DNA of 64,000 nt from Zanthoxylum bungeanum (taxonomy: Eukaryota; Streptophyta; Magnoliopsida; Sapindales; Rutaceae): NCBI GenBank assembly GCA_019454045.1, contig SKCR01033452.1:1-64000 (forward strand). Reading direction: 5' to 3'. Positions within the stretch are counted from its first letter, which is position 1. Each line of letters begins with the position of its first letter. The notes beneath the pieces are model-generated. The model saw only the letters and a program-made list of their open reading frames with translations. It was not told the DNA's origin and made no database searches. Positions 57,673 through 64,000 of the stretch are shown here, piece after piece. The translations under genes and the position numbers were made by a program.

Positions 57673-59310
57673 GTTGGGCCAAGTTGGTTTAGGTCAATTG
57701 GATTGGATCCAAATTGGGCCTAAACATTCCATTAAGTCAAAATAGAACAACTGGGCCTTTTATGTTTAATATGGCCTAATGGGCCTAATTGGTTTCTTGG
57801 TAATTAGGGTGATTCCTTGATTGGGCTTTGATATTTGGGTTTGACCCATATTGACCAAAGTTCATGCCTTAAGAAATTAATTGAAAGCCCATTGGACTTT
57901 AATTAAATGACATTGGATGTTAATTGGGCTTTGAGACCCATTTAGATTAGATTTGGAATCTAAGTCGTAAAGGCGCATTAAAAAGTGTAGTTATTTAATT
58001 TGAAATTAATATAGAATTATTATTGAATATGAATTAAATTAGAATTAAATTGTAGTTCGATATAATTCAAGAATTCGTACTTCGAGTACTTATTCTCAAA
58101 CGAGTTGGACTCGCACAAATCAAATCGTTGTTTGAACATTGGATGATGACTTTATTCAAAGATTAATTAATTGGATTACATTGATTGAATAACATGCTTT
58201 GTGTGAATACATGGATGTGTTGAATGAATAATGTATATCATATGGATATTAGAAGGGAAATGACAATTTTGGAAATTGTTGTAAATTTAGAATTCATTAA
58301 TTGGACCTGCATGTCCAGCCTTATCTCTCTCGATTCTTTGTAATTCTCTTCTCACCTAATTCCCCTCAATGTTAATGAGGTTTCTTTAATTGTATTATGT
58401 AATTGGGTAGAAGTTAGAATAATGCTAGCCGAGGAAAGGAAAGAGAGTAATTTGTTCTAGGAACAATCTGTGAGATATTCATCCGCATATCATTATTAAT
58501 TTATTTTCGCGCCTTATTATGCTTTTAGAATGCATGCTTAAGGGTGTATGATGAGACCTAACAAAGATAATAAATTGGTTGCCAATTTACGCAAAAAAAC
58601 CCTCAATAAATATTAAGCATTTTCCTTCCATTGAGTGATTCTTACTCAAGATCCAAGATTGGCACTAGTTTGTTGGCCAAAGTCAAGACCTTTGTCCATC
58701 GTGGATGTGTTTGAATCATCAAGGTTTTGTTCCATATCGTATTTCTTGTCCAAGTTGTGATTTGTTGGCCAAAGTCAAGATCACTTCTTGTCCATCGACA
58801 TCGATTACGAAGCTTTCCAAAGTCAATAGGTTCCGCTTAACTGGAATCATTAAGCTTGTTGTGCCAAAGCCAAGGCTTAGTTGATTCAGAGGAAAAAGGT
58901 TAGGAAAATATATTGGATAGATTGGCATATATATTGTATATATGTTTCGGACTTAGAGGTCCACCTACCGGATCTAGGAATTGGATGAGATCCAATTGAT
59001 CTTAGAGATCTACCTAGTTAAATATCATACAGCTTGTTGGCCAAAGTCAAGGTTGTGTGTTATTTAACAGGATCCTAGCCCACTAGGAAACTAGGTTTCC
59101 CGAGTACTCAACAGAGGGTTAGAGGCTCGCCGAAAAATAATGGGAGGCTAGTATTGAATTTGTAATTTCGTTCAAATACTTAGCTTTACGCGCTTTCAAA
59201 TTTTTTCGTCAATTATTTTATTAGTTGGACTAATATATTATTATTTTTCTTGTAACAGTTAGACTGTACCCATACATCGTTAATCAAATAGTTGGACTAT
59301 TGCGGTTAAG
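57673..59310 (+). other. C3 leader, second part
   Basis: Continues the leader after E. It has the TTGGGCC-rich part, the pyrimidine block (58321-58375), four GCCAAAG motifs (58675, 58767, 58863, 59039), the double hairpin (59074-59099) and palindromes with TGG loops at about 59222-59237 and 59289-59300, then the gag ATG. Confidence 0.8.
59074..59099 (+). other. Conserved double hairpin in the C3 leader
   Basis: CCTAG-CCCA-CTAGG and GAAAC-TAG-GTTTC, identical to the C1 pair. Confidence 0.65.
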
Positions 59311-60596
59311 ATGACAAGAAAGTTAAGCATTAGAGAAATTATCATGGGCGATAATGTCTTTAATGGCACAAACTTTCAAGACTGGGATATGAATCTCAGA
59401 ATTGTTATAGATCCGAGAAGATGCTCTACACTATAGAGAGACCTCTTGGGCCTAAGCCCCTACCTGATCAGTTGCTTGAGCTAGAGCTTTGGAAGACTCA
59501 TAGCAATGACAACGCGACTGCTCAATCGGTAATGCTTGCTGCTATGACTCCGTAATTTCTTCGTCAAAACAAAGGATTGGATCCCTATGAGATGATGGCG
59601 AAGTTGCATGATCTTCACCGATCTAATCTTATATCGCAAAGATATGAGTTGTAGAAGAAGCTCTTCCGCGCTCGCATGTCAGAGGGTACATATGTTGAGC
59701 ACCATGTGTCATAGATGATTGCTGACATTGAGCAGCTTGGACAGATGGGCATCGTCTTCGAGGCTGAGACTTCAGTAGATTTGATATTACAGTCTCTCCC
59801 CGACACTTGGAGTGGGTTCATCATGAACTACAATATGTTGAACCAAGACCAAACTCTTGGAGAGTTGATGTCCACTCTGCGCGAAGCAGAAAAAGAGCTT
59901 CTAAAGGGCAAGAAGCGTGAGGCGCACTTCGCTTCAACATCTCAGACTCCGAGGGCTTGGCCCAAGGCAACTAGAGGTGTAAAGAAGAAGAAGCATAAGA
60001 AGAAGGGCAATGCCAAATCGTCAAAGGGTTCTAGGAAACCTAAGGATAAATCCCAAGATGTATGTCTGCAGTGCGGGAAGCGGGGTCACTGGAAATGTGA
60101 CTGCCGCAAGTACATGGCACACATGAAAGAAATCAAAGCGGGCAAGGCACCGGCTTCAGGTATGTTTGTTATAGAAATAAACATGTCTGCTACTAGTTTT
60201 AAAAATTGGATTTTTGATTCTGGTTGTGGAACTCATATATGTACTGATGTGCAGGATCTACTGATTAGTAGGAGACTGACCTCAGGAGAGATTGACCTCC
60301 GCGTTGGAAATGTGACACGGGTCGCTGTTTTGGCCATTGGCTCTTTTGTTTTGGAACTGCCCTCGGGGCATGTACTTAAACTATCAGACTGTTATTATGT
60401 ACCTAGTTTGACTAGGAATATTATTTCTGTATCTATGTTAACCAAATGTGGGTATACTTTTATATTTAGAAACACTTGGTGTTTTATGTATAAAAATGAT
60501 ATGGAAATTTGCACTGCTGATGTAAATAATGGTCTTTATATTTTGAATGTGAATCAATCTCAAACATATAATGTAATAAACAAAAGGTTAAAATAA
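59311..60596 (+). pseudogene. gag: C3 gag and protease
   Basis: ATG 59311 opens the copia capsid (IIMGDNVFNG), followed by a frameshift near 59410 and stops near 59551, 59653 and 59712. From 59715 a 293-codon frame runs through the end of the capsid (LQSLPDTWSGFIMNYNM), a Lys-rich linker, an intact CCHC knuckle (Cys 60063, Cys 60072, His 60087, Cys 60102), the protease motif Asp-Ser-Gly at 60216 and the segment before the integrase. It ends by a frameshift at about 60590. This is the best-kept coding block of the copia elements here. Confidence 0.9.
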
Positions 60597-61633
60597 GTAC
60601 CAAAGATGAAACTTATATGTGGCATTGTCGTATGGGACACATAAACAAGACACGTATATCCACACTTTCGAAGAGTGAGTACTTGGACGGATTTGATCCA
60701 AATTCATATGACGTCTACGAATCTTGTTTATTAGGCAAAATTCCTAAAATACCTTTTAGCGGAAAGGGTGTACGCGCCACCGAACTGTTAGCCCTCGTTC
60801 ATAGTGACGTATGTGGGCCCATTTCTAGCCAGGCTAGAGGTGGATATGAATTCTTCGTAACCTTTGCGGATGATGCATTGCGTTATGGTTATGTGTATCT
60901 TATGAGACACAAGTCGGAAAATTTTGAGAAATTCAAAGAGTTTCGACACGAAGTAGAAAAACAGACCGGCAAAAGTATTAAGACATTACGGTCAGACCGT
61001 GGTGGCGAATACTTAAGCAATGAGTTTCTTGATTACTTGAAAGAATATGATATTCTTTCACAGTGGACTCCTCCCGGAACACCACAATTGAACAGTGTGT
61101 CCGAACGGAGAAACCGAACTTTGTTAGACATGGTAAGGTCTATGATGAGTCGCACAGAGCTACCTATTTCCTTCTGGGGATAGTCATTGAACAGTGCAAT
61201 ACTTATTTTGAATAAGGTTCCGTCAAAGTCTGTTCAACAGACTCTGTATGAGATATGGACAGGAAAGAAACCGGGTTTCTCATTCCTGAAGATTTGGGGT
61301 TGCTGGGCATACGTTAAACGTTTGGAAGGTACCAAACTTGAACCCAAATCGGATAAATGCCAATTTGTAAGATATCCTAGGGAAACCAAAGGATATTACT
61401 TCTATCACCCACAAGAGAACAAAGTATTTGTTGCTCTACATGCGATTTTCCTTGAGAAGGAATTCCTAAATGCAGTTGTAAGTAGGAGGAAAGTAGAACT
61501 CGATGAAAATCAGAGTGATATTGTTCCTCGCACAGAATCATTAATGGAACATGAACAGTCTATCAGGGATGAGACTGTACCACAATCTTCGAATACACAA
61601 GAACCGCGTAGGTCGGAGAGAGCCAAAAAATAA
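60597..61633 (+). pseudogene. C3 integrase
   Basis: Pre-integrase WHCRMGH at 60619. The catalytic residues Asp 60806, Asp 60995 and Glu 61103 are all present with D-35-E spacing. A TAG replaces a sense codon at 61181-61183 after PISFWG. The frame then continues (61187-61633) with the C-terminal region up to RRSERAKK, where a TAA ends it. Confidence 0.9.
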
Positions 61634-63275
61634 CCTGAGAGGTATAGGTTTCTGATCTCACCTCATGTGGATATTAATCTCTTGAGGATAACGAGCCGGC
61701 TACGTATGAGGAAGTGATACAAGGTATCGACTCCGGTTTATGGCAAGATGACATGAATTCCGAAATGGATTTCATGTACACCAACCAAGTTTGGACACTG
61801 GTTGATGCACCAGAAGGCGTAAAGCCTATTGGTTGCAAATGGGTCTTCAAGAAGAAGACTGATATGGATGGCAACGTACAAAGCTAGGCTTGTAGTGAAA
61901 GGGTATCGTCAACGACATGGTGTCGATTACGATGAAACTTTTTCACCCGTTACCATGATTAAATCCATTAGGATAATGCTTGCTATTGCTGCATATTTTG
62001 ATTGCGAGATATGGCAGATGGACGTCAAAACCGCTTTCCTTAACGGAAACCTTTTGGAGGATGTTTAATGCAACAGCCTGATGGTTTTTTCGTACCAAGA
62101 CTTGCAAACAAGGTTTGTAAGTTAAATCGATCCATTTATGGATTGAAGCAAACATCACGTTCTTGGAACCAACGTTTTGATGAGATCATAAAAGAATATG
62201 ATTTCGTTCAAAACGAGGATGATCCTTGTGTATATAAGAAGGTTAGTGGGAGCGCACTGACATTCATTGTCCTTTACGTTGATGATGTATTGCTTATTGG
62301 AAATGACATTCCCATGTTAACATCGGTGAAAGCTTGACTTTCATTAAAATTCTCCATGAAGGATCTGAGAGAAGCAGCCTTTATTCTAGGAATAAAGATC
62401 TACCGGGATAGATCTAGAAAGCTGATTGGACTCTCCCAGAGCACGTACATTGACAAAGTGTTGAAGAGATTCAATATGGATCAGTCCAAGAGGGGACTGT
62501 TGCCAGTGTCACATGGCGTCACTCTATCTAAGGACATGTGTCCTAAAACTCAAGATGGGAGAGACAACATGAGTCAGATATCATTCGCCTCGGCAGTCAG
62601 ATCGATCATGTATGCCATGATATGTACGCGACCTGATGTCTCGTATTCTTTGAGCATGTGTAGTCGCTATTAGGCTGATCCAGGTGAAGGTCACTGGATG
62701 ACGGTTAAGAATATCCTTAAGTATCTTAGACGAACTAAGGATGCTTTATTAATCTATGGAGATGGAGAACTTGAGGTAACTGGGTATACCGATGCAAGTT
62801 TCCAAACCGATAAAGACGACTGTAAGTCGCAATCCGGGTACGTATTTTGTTTGAACAATGGAGCAGTAAGCTGGAAATCTTCCAAGCAAGAGACTGTTGT
62901 TGATTCAACAACAGAAGCGGAGTATATTGTTGCAGCTGAAGCAGCAAAAAAAGCAGTTTGGATCCGTAAATTCCTAATTGGATTAGGAGTAGTTCCGTTA
63001 GCAGCTGAGCCCGTTCCATTGTATCGTGACAATAACGGGGCTATAGCGCAGGCTAAGGAACCACGGTCTTATCAATGATCCAAGCATGTTCTTCGAAGTT
63101 TCCATCTAATTCGTGAGATCATACATCGTGGCGATGTGAAGATCGAGAAGGTCGCATCAGATGACAATATTGCAGATCCGCTGACGAAAGCTATTCCTCA
63201 GCAAAAGTTTGAGCGACATGTACATAGTTCAGGTATTAGATGCTTGAGTGACTGGCTAAAGGCCAAGTGGGAGAT
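61634..63275 (+). pseudogene. C3 reverse transcriptase and RNase H
   Basis: KPIGCKWVFKKK (61822-61857), then a frameshift, ARLVVKGYRQRHGVDYDETFSP, and QMDVKTAFLNGNLLEDV ending at a TAA (62066-62068). A second frame holds NLNRSIYGLKQ-type sequence and the active site YVDD at 62275-62286. A TGA at about 62335 and a TAG near 62671 interrupt it. RNase H follows from 62698 with FTDASF/YTDASF, SWKSSKQ, STTEAEY and DNNGAIA motifs and keeps the segment lost in C1. A TGA at 63076 cuts the tail (SKHV, DNIADPLTK up to about 63265). The polypurine tract is 63263-63275. Confidence 0.9.
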
Positions 63276-64000
63276 TGTTAGACAATTATGACCCATAGCG
63301 TCACTATTTGTAAAAGACATTGTGGTTTTTGTACAAATTAACTATGTAGCAATGGAAATTGCATTTATCATTTTGTAATTTGATTACTTAAATATATAAA
63401 TGATAAAAGTCCCTATAATTAGTTCCGGATTATAAGATATGAGACAGTTTCAATCCATAACGGTTTAATCATTAAATATCCCTAGTCGTAGTATTATCGA
63501 GACTAGACATCGATAATGCGGAATATACTAGTATTGCACTTGTGCTTGTTATGGAAGTGTAACATCATAGTTCTCATATATTTAAGTATTGGATACTTAT
63601 GCAAGTGTGATAGGAGGTTGTGTTTACCAATGGTACGGAAACAACTTCGCTCTGGATAGACCCCGCAAAATCACATTGGTAGTATGACTATATGTCTATG
63701 GGAATCTGCATCAGGGTAGGTGTATTTAGTCTTAACCTGAGACTTGCATCGCTAGTACTTGCGACAATCAATACGCTTTGGTTTTGGTCGTCCAGGACTT
63801 TAACAGGTTCTGTGTACGCCTCTTCTGGGTTTATTGAGAATCGTAGTGTATTGGGTGTGATGTCAAGATGGAAGTATCACTTCAGTCATATGGAGATGAT
63901 GATCAAGCATGGATACAGAACTGGTACTCTAATTGGTTGCAACCATCGGGATAGTATGACATGGTCATGATTATCCGATTAAAGAGACTAGTTGCTTGTG
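63276..64000 (+). repeat. C3 3' LTR, cut by the window end
   Basis: TGTTAGACAATTATG onward, collinear with 49599-50325 with frequent small differences. Confidence 0.93.

Larger units (their letters stand above)
49599..64000 (+). mobile_element. Ty1/copia retrotransposon C3, split by E, 3' LTR cut by window end
   Basis: 5' LTR 49599-51209 and 3' LTR from 63276. It is inserted in the D polymerase; the expected duplication ATTCT (49594-49598) has its partner outside the window. It carries the least damaged gag-pol of the window. LTR divergence by eye is clearly greater than for C2. Confidence 0.93.

Overview
This window looks like plant intergenic heterochromatin. I recognise no host gene, tRNA, rRNA, CRISPR array or bacterial-type operon. 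Nearly every base can be assigned to nested LTR retrotransposons of two kinds. Ty1/copia elements carry an initiator-methionine tRNA primer site, a DSG protease, a DDE integrase and a YVDD reverse transcriptase. Ty3/gypsy elements of TAT/Ogre type carry a TGGCGACTCC primer site, a G-rich polypurine tract before TGTAG, long minisatellites in the 3' region and an antisense ORF. This composition suggests an angiosperm, probably a eudicot with a large repeat-rich genome. I cannot name the species.

Layout. 1-756: minus-strand LTR pieces of a TAT-like family, one apparently inserted in another (F2 in F1). 757-19595: an array of eroded copia family B in the order internal, LTR, internal, LTR. A complete younger copy, B1 (3688-12974, duplication CCATT), sits inside the first LTR. 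19596-24923: two minus-strand TAT-like LTRs, an older fragment A and then the 3' LTR of element D. D continues to the right on the minus strand: polypurine tract, a minisatellite of about 185 bp, a duplicated 692-bp block with an antisense ORF, then a stop-ridden integrase/RNase H/reverse transcriptase. Copia C1 (26887-46423, duplication CTTCG) lies in the minisatellite of D. Copia C2 (33827-43725, duplication ATTCC) lies in the reverse transcriptase of C1. Copia C3 (49599 to beyond the window) lies in the polymerase gene of D. The gag-only TAT-like element E (51779-57667, duplication GCTTG) lies in the leader of C3.

How the parts relate. No element here has an intact polyprotein. Several still have structure: matched LTRs, exact 5-bp target duplications, primer sites and polypurine tracts. 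C2 has almost identical LTRs around a badly decayed interior. The B copies share a stop codon in their reverse transcriptase relic. E carries only gag. All three look like elements moved by proteins supplied from elsewhere.

The most unusual signal is in the C-family LTRs: about ten consecutive short palindromes with different stems but nearly always the three-base loop TGG, TAG or CGG on the sense strand. The pattern recurs upstream of gag and covaries between C1, C2 and C3. A second conserved pattern in the C leaders is a four-copy GCCAAAG motif followed by a double hairpin, CCTAG/CTAGG and GAAAC/GTTTC.
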